Assembly: GCF_016907235.1 (NCBI RefSeq)
Contig: NZ_JAFBBO010000001.1
Coordinates: forward strand, 3,162,001 to 3,226,000
From: Oerskovia jenensis
GTDB taxonomy: Bacteria; Actinomycetota; Actinomycetes; Actinomycetales; Cellulomonadaceae
Direction of reading: 5' to 3'
DNA: 64,000 bases
Part shown: one piece after another, positions 7,890 to 15,865 of the stretch
Numbering within the stretch: the stretch's first letter is position 1
How the letters are laid out: each line of letters starts with the position of its first letter
Position numbers and translations under genes: made by a program
The notes under the pieces: generated by a model
What the model saw: the letters and a program-made list of their open reading frames with translations, nothing else
What the model was told of the DNA's origin: nothing
The model's database searches: none

Positions 7890-9395
7890 ATGAGCACCGA
7901 CGACCAGTCTTCTGCACCTGTCCCCGGCACTCCCCCCGGGACCGGGCCCGACGACGGCCGCACGCCCGACGAGGCGTACGAGCGTGTCCGTGACGCCGAC
8001 CCGGCCGCGTCAGCCACCCCTGATCTCGGCGCGATCGCGGCCAAGGACGCGACCGTGCGGGCGCACCTGGGCGGGGCCTTCGGGCCCGTGTCGACGACCA
8101 CCCCGGGGGAGCCGGGCGCCGCGACCGGTGCGACGTCGTCGGGCGGTGAGGGGGACGAGCTCGACGAGCTGGCCGTCCACCGCGAGAAGAAGCGGCGCCG
8201 GGTCCCGCTCGCCGGAGCCGCCGCTGCGGCCGTCGCGGGCGTGCTGGCGTTCGGGGTCGGCGGGTACGCGCTCGGGAGCGCGCAGGGTTCGGGCGGTGGC
8301 GGATCGGTCGCGACCGCGGACGCACCCATCGCCCTCCAGGAGCGCGCTGCGGGTCGTCAGGAGGCCGGGGCGGCGGCCGGCTCCACGGCCCTGGGGGCCG
8401 CCGACGCGAAGATGTCGAGCATGCCGGGGTTCGGGGGGCGGACCGTGTTCACGTCCGCGGGGCTCGGGACCGAGGGGACGTCGGCCCCTGCGTGGGCGTA
8501 CGACGCCGCGGGCACCTTCTCGGCCGAGACCGCGGCGAAGGTGGCCTCGGCGCTGGGGGTCGCAGGGGAGCCGCGGCAGGAGTACGGGGCGTGGACCGTC
8601 GGGCCGAACGACGGACAGGGACCCACCATGAGCCTCCAGCCCGACGGGACGACGAGCGTCTCGTTCAACGACCCCGGCAAGGACCCGTGGTCGTGCGGAA
8701 TCGTCGCGGTCCCCGGGAGCGACGCGGCGACGACCGAGGAGCAGGAGAGCGACCCGCAGGCCGCGTGCGGTCAGCAGGACCTCGGCTCGGCCCCCGCGCC
8801 CGACGCCGCGATCTCGTCGAGCAAGGACGTGCTCGGCGCGTTGGGTCTCGACCCGGCGGGCTACGAGTACGCGACCGAGTCGTACGACGCCGACGGCAAG
8901 ATCCTCGCGGTGACGGCGTCCCAGGTGGTCGACGGCCAGCGGACCGGGGTCGCGTGGAGCCTGACGTACTCGGGCGCGGGGTTGTCGTCGCTCTACGGGT
9001 CGCTCGCCCCGACCGTCTCGATCGGCGACTATGCCGTGGTGAGCCCCACCGCGGCCGTCGAGCGCCTGGGTGATCCTCGGTTCGGGAGCCCGGGGATCAT
9101 CGCGTACGCGCGCCCCGGGGGCTCGTCGACGATGCTGGAGGGGTCCACGACGGACGACGTCCCGGTCGAGCCCGAGGTGCCGACCGTCCCGCCGACCGTC
9201 GGAGCGGGCGCCGCCTTCTCCTGGCCCGTGGACGAGGTGACCATCACGTCGGCGCGTCTCGGCTGGGCCGTGCACTACCAGGCCGACGGCGGAGCGGCGC
9301 TGGTGCCGTCGTACGAGCTGAGCGATGCCGAGGGCAGCACGTGGTCGGTCGTCGCGGTGGCCGACGACGAGCTGGACTTCTCGCCGACCCGCTGA
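7890..9395 (+). CDS. Single-pass membrane protein coupled to the ECF sigma factor
   Basis: A 501-residue protein with a cytoplasmic acidic N-terminus of about 100 residues, a basic cluster EKKRRR, one membrane helix (about 110-131), then a large extracellular domain of about 370 residues rich in beta-type sequence. ATG 7890 has GGAGG at good spacing. The gene lies 56 nt after the sigma gene and is separated from it by a small hairpin (GATCCGGG 7853-7860 with its complement 7863-7870). From position and topology it is probably an anti-sigma factor or surface sensor for that sigma, but I do not see a clear zinc-binding anti-sigma motif in the N-terminus. The extracellular domain is not recognised. 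Confidence 0.75.
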   Translation: MSTDDQSSAPVPGTPPGTGPDDGRTPDEAYERVRDADPAASATPDLGAIAAKDATVRAHLGGAFGPVSTTTPGEPGAATGATSSGGEGDELDELAVHREKKRRRVPLAGAAAAAVAGVLAFGVGGYALGSAQGSGGGGSVATADAPIALQERAAGRQEAGAAAGSTALGAADAKMSSMPGFGGRTVFTSAGLGTEGTSAPAWAYDAAGTFSAETAAKVASALGVAGEPRQEYGAWTVGPNDGQGPTMSLQPDGTTSVSFNDPGKDPWSCGIVAVPGSDAATTEEQESDPQAACGQQDLGSAPAPDAAISSSKDVLGALGLDPAGYEYATESYDADGKILAVTASQVVDGQRTGVAWSLTYSGAGLSSLYGSLAPTVSIGDYAVVSPTAAVERLGDPRFGSPGIIAYARPGGSSTMLEGSTTDDVPVEPEVPTVPPTVGAGAAFSWPVDEVTITSARLGWAVHYQADGGAALVPSYELSDAEGSTWSVVAVADDELDFSPTR

Positions 9396-9444
9396 GCGGG
9401 CCTGCGGGTCGGGGGATCCCCGGACAGCGGAGGGGCACGTACCG

Positions 9445-9491
9445 AGGTGCCGAGGGTCACGCGCGAGCGTTGCCCTCGGCACCTTTCTTTT
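9445..9491 (+). terminator. Rho-independent terminator of the sigma/membrane-protein operon
   Basis: Perfect 12-bp stem (9445-9456 with 9473-9484), 16-nt loop, followed by TTCTTTT. This is a canonical terminator and insulates the ebo promoter just downstream. Confidence 0.85.
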
Positions 9492-9535
9492 GTCGTCGAA
9501 TCCCAGAGACGGCCCAACTCTCCTCCGGCTTTTGA

Positions 9536-9564
9536 TTGACCATCGACAAAAGGGGGGTTAGGGT
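9536..9564 (+). promoter_or_regulatory. Promoter of the ebo-type operon
   Basis: TTGACC at 9536-9541, a 17-bp spacer, and TAGGGT at 9559-9564: a strong housekeeping-type promoter. Transcription should start near 9571, leaving a leader of about 140 nt with two hairpins: 9594-9622 (8-bp stem) and 9640-9663 (9-bp stem, 6-nt loop). The ribosome site AGGAG at 9702-9706 precedes ATG 9712. Confidence 0.75.
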
Positions 9565-9711
9565 CGCTGCACGGCCACCAGCCCGGCAGGTCTGGGCACG
9601 CCTCGTTCGCGCGAGCGTGCCCGCCACGGGACGGAGCCCGTCGAGGGCGACGAGGCCCTCGACTCCGCACTTCGGTCCTGCCCGCGGGGACCGACGGGAC
9701 CAGGAGCGACG

Positions 9712-10932
9712 ATGCACCTTTCACCCCACCAGCCCACCTGGAACCACGGCCGTACAGGCATCTGGTTCGTCGGGGCACGAGGATCCGTCGCGACGACCGC
9801 CACGCTCGGACTGGCCGCGATCGCCTCGGGGCTGAGCGCCGCCACCGGGTGCGTCACCGCGCAGCCGCCGCTCGACTCCGTCGCCCTCCCGTCCTTCGCG
9901 GACCTCGTCGTCGGCGGTCACGACATCAGCGACACCCCGCTCGGCAAGCGCGCCGAGATGCTCGTCGAGGCGGGCATGATCCCGTACCGGCTGCTCGAGG
10001 CCGTGCGCCCCCAGCTCGACGCTGCCGACGCCGAGATCCGCCCCGGCTACGACCCCGCCCATCGCACGGGCTCCCAGGCCGCCGCGGCCGAGCGTCTCGC
10101 CGCGGACGTCACGGCCTTCCGCGAGCGCCACGGCCTGGCGCGCGTCGTCGTGGTCGACCTCGCCTCGACCGAGCCGCTGCCCGCCCCGGCCCCCGAGCTC
10201 GAGGACCTCGACCTGCTGCGCGCCGCGATCGAGGACCCCGAGCGCGAGGTCCTGCCCGCGAGCTCCGTCATGGCCTACGCGGCCCTGCTGGCCGGGGCGC
10301 CGTACGCGGGCTTCACGCCGTCGGCGAGCATGAACCTGCCCGCGCTGCACGCTCTCGCGGCCGAGCGTGGCGTCCCGTTCGCGGGGCAGGACGGCAAGAC
10401 CGGCCAGACGTGGCTCCGGTCGGTCCTGGCGCCCGCGCTGGCGTCGCGTGGCCTGCGTGTCCTGTCCTGGGCCGGGTCGAACCTCCTGGGTGGCGGCGAC
10501 GGCGCGACGCTCGCGGACCCGCACGCCGTCCAGAGCAAGCTCGTCTCGAAGAACCGTGGCCTGCAGGACCTGACGGGGACCACGGTGACCCCGCTCCACA
10601 TCGACAACGTCCCCGACCTGGGCGACATCAAGGTCGCGTGGGACCACGTCCACGTGGAGGGCTTCCTGGGGTCGCGCCTCACGCTGCAGACCACCTGGAG
10701 CGCGTACGACTCGATGCTCGCGGCCCCGCTCGTGCTGGACCTCGCGCGCCTGCTGGCGCTCGCGGACGCCGCGGGCCTGTCCGGGGCCGTGCCGGAGATG
10801 GGCTTCTTCTTCAAGGACCCGTGGGGCTCGGACGTGCACGCGTTCGCGGAGCAGTCGCGCGAGCTGGGGGTCTGGGCGCACCGGACGAGCGCGCAGGCGG
10901 ACCAGGCACGGGCCGAGGTCGGCGAGCCGTGA
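9712..10932 (+). CDS. Inositol-3-phosphate synthase-like cyclase, first gene of the ebo cluster
   Basis: A 406-residue member of the myo-inositol-1-phosphate synthase family, NAD-dependent enzymes that cyclise glucose 6-phosphate. The N-terminal nucleotide-binding region reads VGARGSVATT. The catalytic half carries the conserved GQDGKTGQT stretch, SKNRGL, and the HVHVEGFLG segment near 305. It is shorter and more divergent than the usual actinobacterial Ino1 for mycothiol and phosphatidylinositol, so a dedicated paralogue making a different or locally used cyclitol phosphate is likely. It opens a seven-gene coupled operon; its TGA overlaps the GTG of the next gene. In classical ebo clusters this slot holds EboD, a DHQ-synthase-like sugar-phosphate cyclase. 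The exact product is unknown. Confidence 0.85.
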   Translation: MHLSPHQPTWNHGRTGIWFVGARGSVATTATLGLAAIASGLSAATGCVTAQPPLDSVALPSFADLVVGGHDISDTPLGKRAEMLVEAGMIPYRLLEAVRPQLDAADAEIRPGYDPAHRTGSQAAAAERLAADVTAFRERHGLARVVVVDLASTEPLPAPAPELEDLDLLRAAIEDPEREVLPASSVMAYAALLAGAPYAGFTPSASMNLPALHALAAERGVPFAGQDGKTGQTWLRSVLAPALASRGLRVLSWAGSNLLGGGDGATLADPHAVQSKLVSKNRGLQDLTGTTVTPLHIDNVPDLGDIKVAWDHVHVEGFLGSRLTLQTTWSAYDSMLAAPLVLDLARLLALADAAGLSGAVPEMGFFFKDPWGSDVHAFAEQSRELGVWAHRTSAQADQARAEVGEP

Positions 10933-11948
10933 CCCTGCGCGACTACCTCGACCTGGTCCGGGCCCCGGCGGTCCTCTCGGTCGTGGGGGACACCCTCGCG
11001 GGGGCGGCCGCGGGCGGGCGGCTCCGTCCGGCCCGCCGCGCCGGGAGCACGGCCGACGTGAGGCCGTGGCGCCTCGCGCTGCTGCCCCTGTCGTCGGCGT
11101 GCCTGTACGCAGGGGGCATGGCCCTCAACGACTACGCGGACCGCGAGCTCGACGCGCTCGAGCGCCCCGAGCGTCCGCTGCCCTCGGGGCGCATCTCGCC
11201 CGCGCAGGCCCTCGGCGTCGCGTCGGGGCTCACGGCCGCGGGGCTCGTGCTCGCGGGGGCAGGGGGAGGGCGGCGCTCGTTCGCCCTCGCGGTACCGCTC
11301 GCGGCGAGCGTGTGGACCTACGACCTGGTCGCGAAGAACCACGTGAGCGGTCCGGTCGTCATGGCGGCCTGCCGTGGCCTCGACGTGCTCATGGGTGCGG
11401 GCAGGGGGCGCGTGCGTGCGGCGCTCCCGGCCGCGGCCGCCCTCACCGTGCACACGGCCGGGGTCACCGTCCTCTCGCGGGGCGAGGTCCACGGCACGAC
11501 GCAGCCCGTCGCGGCCGCGGTCGCCGCGGGCACGGTGGGCGTCGCGGGGGTCCTGGCCGTGGGGGCGCTGCGCTCGCTGCGCAGGGGCCCGACGACGTCG
11601 CTCGCCTCTGCGCCGTCGTCGGTCCGGTCGTCGGGCGGGCAGACCGACGCGCTCGGCCGGGCACGCGCCGTCGTCCCCGCGCTCGCCGCGCTCGCCTCCG
11701 CGGGGGTGTACGTGGCCTCGTGCCTGCCACAGCAGGCCGCCACGGTCGGCTCTCCCGACGCCACGAACGCGTTCGCGGCGACCAAGGCCGGCATCCGGTC
11801 GATGGTCCCGCTGCAGGCGGCGCTCGCGGCCCGGGGCGGGAGCCTGGGCTCGGTCGCCGTCCTCGCGGGGGTCGAGCTCGTGGGCCGTGCGCTGCGCGCC
11901 CGTGGCCGGCGTCGCGTGGGCCCGCACCCGGGGTTGAGCGAGTCGTGA
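10929..11948 (+). CDS. eboC: UbiA-family prenyltransferase (EboC-like)
   Basis: A 339-residue integral membrane protein with about eight hydrophobic segments. The first Asp-rich motif of UbiA enzymes is clear as NDYADRELD (near 68), the Mg-prenyl-diphosphate site; the second is degenerate. Family members transfer an isoprenoid chain to an acceptor ring in the membrane. GTG 10929 overlaps the preceding stop (GTGA), and the next gene starts in the same way at 11945, so translation is coupled. Between a sugar-phosphate cyclase and isomerases, the acceptor may be a cyclitol or related small molecule; this is inference. UbiA proteins of this type are the EboC component of ebo operons. Confidence 0.85.
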   Translation: MTLRDYLDLVRAPAVLSVVGDTLAGAAAGGRLRPARRAGSTADVRPWRLALLPLSSACLYAGGMALNDYADRELDALERPERPLPSGRISPAQALGVASGLTAAGLVLAGAGGGRRSFALAVPLAASVWTYDLVAKNHVSGPVVMAACRGLDVLMGAGRGRVRAALPAAAALTVHTAGVTVLSRGEVHGTTQPVAAAVAAGTVGVAGVLAVGALRSLRRGPTTSLASAPSSVRSSGGQTDALGRARAVVPALAALASAGVYVASCLPQQAATVGSPDATNAFAATKAGIRSMVPLQAALAARGGSLGSVAVLAGVELVGRALRARGRRRVGPHPGLSES

Positions 11949-12886
11949 GCGAGACCTCGGCAGCGTCCTCCGTCCCTCGCATGCCGTTCACCCTCGGGTA
12001 CGGCACCAACGGCTTCACCGACCACCCGCTCGACGTCGCGCTCGACGTGCTCGCGCACGAGGGCTACGGCGCCGTGGCGCTGACGCTCGGGCACCCGCAC
12101 CTGGACCCGTTCGCGGACGACGCGGACGTGCAGGTCGCCCGGTTGCGCGAGCGCCTCGACGACCTGGGCATGCGCGTGGTCGTCGAGACGGGCACGCGCT
12201 TCCTGCTCGACCCGTTCCGCAAGCACCACCCGACGTTCCTCGACCCCGACGAGGACCTCGCGGACCTCCGGGTCCGCTTCCTGTGCCGTGCGGTCGAGGT
12301 CGCGGCGGGCCTGCGCGCCGAGTGCGTGTCCTTCTTCTCCGGTGTCCTGCCCGCAGGCACGACGGCGGAGGCCGGCTGGGAGCGCCTTCTCGCCCGGGTG
12401 CCGCGCGTCGTGGCCCACGCCCGCGAGCACGGGGTCTGGCTCGCGCTCGAGCCCGAGCCCGGGATGCTCGTCGAGACCGTGGGAGACGCCCTGCGGCTGC
12501 GCGAGGACACCGGCTCGCCCGACGAGCTGGGGCTGACGGTCGACCTGGGGCACTGCGTGGTCGTCGAGCCCGACGGGGTGCGTGGAGCCTTGCTCGCCGC
12601 GGCACCCCACCTGCTGAACGTGCAGGTCGACGACATGCGGCACACCGCGCACGAGCACCTGCCGTTCGGGGAGGGCGAGCTCGACCTGTCGCTCGCGCTC
12701 GGCACGCTCGGCGAGATCGGCTACACCGGGGTCGCGGCCGTCGAGCTGCCCCGTCACTCGTACGACGCACCGGGTCTCGCGCACCGCAGCATGGCCGCGA
12801 TGACCGAGGCCTGGGCCGCGTGGAGCGCGACCGACCAGACCTCTCCGACGACCACCGCATCCACACCCCAGGAGGCACTCCGATGA
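11945..12886 (+). CDS. Sugar phosphate isomerase/epimerase (xylose-isomerase-like TIM barrel)
   Basis: A 313-residue AP-endonuclease-2/xylose-isomerase-like barrel. Visible metal-site motifs are LEPEPG (near 163), TVDLGHC (near 198) and QVDDMRH (near 226), followed by a conserved GEGELDL loop. Such proteins isomerise or epimerise sugars or inositol derivatives (compare IolE, IolI). It starts with a GTG overlapping the EboC stop, and its stop overlaps the ATG of eboA. With the inositol-phosphate synthase two genes upstream, an inosose- or cyclitol-directed reaction is plausible but not shown. Classical ebo operons have only one TIM barrel of this kind (EboE); this is an extra one. Confidence 0.85.
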   Translation: MSETSAASSVPRMPFTLGYGTNGFTDHPLDVALDVLAHEGYGAVALTLGHPHLDPFADDADVQVARLRERLDDLGMRVVVETGTRFLLDPFRKHHPTFLDPDEDLADLRVRFLCRAVEVAAGLRAECVSFFSGVLPAGTTAEAGWERLLARVPRVVAHAREHGVWLALEPEPGMLVETVGDALRLREDTGSPDELGLTVDLGHCVVVEPDGVRGALLAAAPHLLNVQVDDMRHTAHEHLPFGEGELDLSLALGTLGEIGYTGVAAVELPRHSYDAPGLAHRSMAAMTEAWAAWSATDQTSPTTTASTPQEALR

Positions 12887-13677
12887 CCACCCCCGACCTG
12901 ACCACCGCACCGGGCGCCACAGCGACGGCGGGCCCGCCCGCAGCCGGTCACCCCGACGCCCTCGCGGGCCTGCTCACCGACGAGCAGGCCGCCTGGCTGG
13001 ACGGGGCGTGCGGCGACGTCGCCTCGGACCCGGGCTCCGCCGTCGGGCACCTGGCGCGGGCCGGGCGGGCCGTGGGACGCACACCCCTGGACCCCGGCGC
13101 GGACCCCGCCGGGGTGCTGCACGGGACGCTCGACGACGCCGCGCGCGCCCGCCTGGTCGTGGCGCTCGCGGGCGCCCTGCCCGCCGACGGCGAGTCCCTC
13201 GCGACGCGCCTGACCGAGACCTACCAGCGCGGGGACACGCCCGAGCGGCGGGGCGTGCTGCGCGGGCTCGACGCGCTGGCGCTCGCCGGGAAGCCCAGAG
13301 ACACCCTGCCGCCCGCCGTAGTCCGTGCCGGGTCGATGCTCGCGGCCGACGCCCTGCGGGCCAACGACCAGAGCCTCGTGGCCGCCGCGGTCGGGCCGTT
13401 CGCGGCCGCGCACCTCGACGACCACGCGTGGCGCCACGCGGTGCTCAAGCTCGTGTTCATGGGCGTGAGCCTCGACGCGGTCGCCGGGCTCGACGAGCGC
13501 GCCGACGACGAGCTCGCGCGCATGGCCCGCGACTTCGCGGCCGAGCGCCGGGCAGCGGGGCGCGTCGTGCCCGACGACGTCGCGCGCATCGCGCCCGAGG
13601 CGCCCGACGGGACCGGCGCCCCCACCCTGCCCACCGTGCCCACGACCTCTCTCGCGAACCACAGCAAGGACGCCTGA
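12883..13677 (+). CDS. eboA: EboA domain-containing protein
   Basis: A 264-residue, mainly alpha-helical protein. The conserved core near 165-200 includes ANDQSLVAAAVGPFAAAHLD and then the HAVLKLVFMGV stretch typical of EboA. It has no catalytic motif that I recognise; EboA is generally treated as a helical-repeat, possibly scaffolding protein. The N-terminal 25 residues and the C-terminal tail are low-complexity. ATG at 12883 overlaps the preceding TGA (ATGA) and has AGGAGG upstream inside the previous gene. Its stop overlaps the start of eboB. Confidence 0.88.
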   Translation: MTTPDLTTAPGATATAGPPAAGHPDALAGLLTDEQAAWLDGACGDVASDPGSAVGHLARAGRAVGRTPLDPGADPAGVLHGTLDDAARARLVVALAGALPADGESLATRLTETYQRGDTPERRGVLRGLDALALAGKPRDTLPPAVVRAGSMLAADALRANDQSLVAAAVGPFAAAHLDDHAWRHAVLKLVFMGVSLDAVAGLDERADDELARMARDFAAERRAAGRVVPDDVARIAPEAPDGTGAPTLPTVPTTSLANHSKDA

Positions 13678-14555
13678 TGCGCATCTTCGACCCCCACATC
13701 CACATGACCTCCCGCACGACCGACGACTACGAGGCCATGTACGCCGCGGGCGTGCGTGCCCTCGTGGAGCCCGCGTTCTGGCTCGGGCAGCCCCGCACGA
13801 CCGTCGGGTCGTTCCTCGACTACTTCGACTCCCTGCTGGGCTGGGAGCGGTTCCGGGCCACGCAGTTCGGGATCCGCCACCACGCGACCATCGCCCTCAA
13901 CCCCAAGGAGGCGAACGACCCGCGCTGCACCGAGGTGCTCGACGAGATCCCGCGCTACCTCGCCAAGGACGGCGTGGTCGCTGTGGGCGAGGTCGGCTAC
14001 GACTCCATGACCCCCGCCGAGGACGAGGCGTTCACACGTCAGCTCGCGATGGCGGTCGACGCGAAGCTGCCCGTCATGGTCCACACCCCGCACCGCGACA
14101 AGCTCGTCGGGACCCACCGCACGCTCGACGTGGTGCGCGAGTCGGGGATCGCCCCCGGGATGGTCGTGGTCGACCACCTCAACGAGACCAACGTCGCGCT
14201 CGTCAAGGACGCCGGGGCGTGGATGGGGTTCTCGGTCTACCCCGACACCAAGATGGACGAGCACCGCATGGTCGCGATCCTGCTCGAGCACGGCACCGAG
14301 CGCGTGCTCGTCAACTCGGCCGCAGACTGGGGACGCTCGGACCCGCTCAAGACGCTCAAGACCGGGCGGGCCATGCTCGCGGCCGGGTTCACCGACGACG
14401 AGGTCGACAAGGTCCTGTGGCGCAACCCCGTGGCGTTCTACGGGCAGTCCGGCAACCTGCTGCTCGACCCCGTGCCCGGGTTCGTCGAGGGCGAGGCGCC
14501 CGCCGCGACCGCGAGCTACGAGGGCAGCTCGGTGCTGCGCGGGGCCCGGGTCTGA
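13677..14555 (+). CDS. eboB: TatD-family metal-dependent hydrolase (EboB)
   Basis: A 292-residue amidohydrolase-superfamily barrel. Metal ligands visible are the N-terminal DPHIHM (HxH), Glu in VGEVGYD (near 102), the VMVHTPH strand, the VVDHLNE strand and Asp in NSAADWG. This matches the EboB group of TatD-like proteins rather than housekeeping TatD DNases, which are usually shorter at the C-terminus. The substrate is unknown. Its ATG overlaps the eboA stop (TGATG), and its own stop overlaps the ATG of eboE. Confidence 0.9.
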   Translation: MRIFDPHIHMTSRTTDDYEAMYAAGVRALVEPAFWLGQPRTTVGSFLDYFDSLLGWERFRATQFGIRHHATIALNPKEANDPRCTEVLDEIPRYLAKDGVVAVGEVGYDSMTPAEDEAFTRQLAMAVDAKLPVMVHTPHRDKLVGTHRTLDVVRESGIAPGMVVVDHLNETNVALVKDAGAWMGFSVYPDTKMDEHRMVAILLEHGTERVLVNSAADWGRSDPLKTLKTGRAMLAAGFTDDEVDKVLWRNPVAFYGQSGNLLLDPVPGFVEGEAPAATASYEGSSVLRGARV

Positions 14556-15865
14556 TGCTGCTGTCGTACTGCACCAACGTCCACCCCGCCGAGGACCTCG
14601 ACGGCGTGGTCGACCAGCTCGCCCGGTACGCCGGGCCCGTGCGCGAGGCCGCGGGGCTCGACGTGCTCGGGGTCGGGCTGTGGCTGCCGGCCTCGCTCGC
14701 GCACCGCCTCTCGGCGTCCCCGCGCGCGGCCGAGGACATGGCCCGGCTGCGGGCCGCGCTCGACGAGCACGGCCTCCAGGTGCACACGCTCAACGCGTTC
14801 CCCTACGGCGGGTTCCACGACGACGTCGTCAAGCTCGCGGTCTACTCGCCCACGTGGGCCGACGCCGAGCGGCTCGCCTACACGCTCGAGTGCGCCGAGG
14901 TCCTCGCGGCCCTCCTGCCCGACGGCGTGGACGGGTCCATCTCGACGCTCCCGCTCGCCTGGCGCGAGCCGGACGGGGTCGCGTGGTCGCCCGCCCAGGA
15001 CGCCGCGGCGACGCGCGCGTTCGAGGACCTCTCGGCCGGGCTGCGCGACCTCGCCGCCCGCACGGGCAAGGTCGTGCGCGTCGCGGTCGAGCCCGAGCCC
15101 GGGTGCGTGCTCGACACGGTCGAGGACGTCGTGACGTGGCTCGAGGCGCGGCTCGCGCCCGACGGTCCTGCCCGTGAGCAGGTGGGCGGCGGCATCGACC
15201 CCGCGTTCGTGGGCGTCTGCCTCGACACGTGCCACCTCGCGGTCTCGTTCGCCGACCCGGCCGCAGCCGTCGAGCGCATCACGGGGGCCGGCCTGCGCGT
15301 CGTCAAGGTGCAGGCCTCGGCCGCGCTGCACCTCGCCGAGCCGTCCGCGCCCGGGGCGCGCGACGCCGTCGGGCAGTTCGTCGAGAAGCGCTACATCCAC
15401 CAGGTGCGCGAGCTCGCGCCGAGCGGCGACGTGCTGCCCGTCGACGACCTGCCCGACGCCCTGGGCGCCGGCGAGCCCCCCGGCCTGCCGGGGGAGGGGC
15501 CGTGGCGCGTGCACTTCCACGTGCCCCTGCACCACGAGCCCGCCCCGCCGCTCGCCGCGACGACCGACGTGCTGCGCGCCGCGGTGGCGGCCGTGCGGGC
15601 CGCACCGCACGGCGACGAGGCCCACCTCGACGTCGAGACCTACACGTGGGCCGTGCTGCCGCCCGGCTCGCCCGCGTTCCCGGTGCCGTCCCCGGCCGGG
15701 GACGCCGTGGGCGGGGGCGGTGTCGAGCCGCTCGTCGCGGGGATCGCCGCCGAGCTGCGGTGGGCGACCGAGCACCTGCTCGGGCCCGACGACGACCCCG
15801 CCCCCGCCCGCCCGGCCGCTCCCGCGACCCTCACCACCCCTCTGACCTCAGGAGTCCTCGCATGA
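14555..15865 (+). CDS. eboE: Metabolite traffic protein EboE (TIM barrel)
   Basis: A 436-residue xylose-isomerase-like barrel of the EboE group. Motifs include a conserved N-terminus SYCTNVHPAEDL, VEPEPGC (near 184), VGVCLDTCHLAV (near 221), VKVQASAALHL, and a HFHVPLH strand near 320. EboE is required with its neighbours in cyanobacterial ebo clusters for moving a pigment precursor across the membrane; the chemical reaction is not known. It differs from the sugar isomerase at 11945 in length and C-terminus, so the operon carries two distinct barrels. ATG overlaps the eboB stop; its stop overlaps the eboF start (ATGA). Confidence 0.9.
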   Translation: MLLSYCTNVHPAEDLDGVVDQLARYAGPVREAAGLDVLGVGLWLPASLAHRLSASPRAAEDMARLRAALDEHGLQVHTLNAFPYGGFHDDVVKLAVYSPTWADAERLAYTLECAEVLAALLPDGVDGSISTLPLAWREPDGVAWSPAQDAAATRAFEDLSAGLRDLAARTGKVVRVAVEPEPGCVLDTVEDVVTWLEARLAPDGPAREQVGGGIDPAFVGVCLDTCHLAVSFADPAAAVERITGAGLRVVKVQASAALHLAEPSAPGARDAVGQFVEKRYIHQVRELAPSGDVLPVDDLPDALGAGEPPGLPGEGPWRVHFHVPLHHEPAPPLAATTDVLRAAVAAVRAAPHGDEAHLDVETYTWAVLPPGSPAFPVPSPAGDAVGGGGVEPLVAGIAAELRWATEHLLGPDDDPAPARPAAPATLTTPLTSGVLA

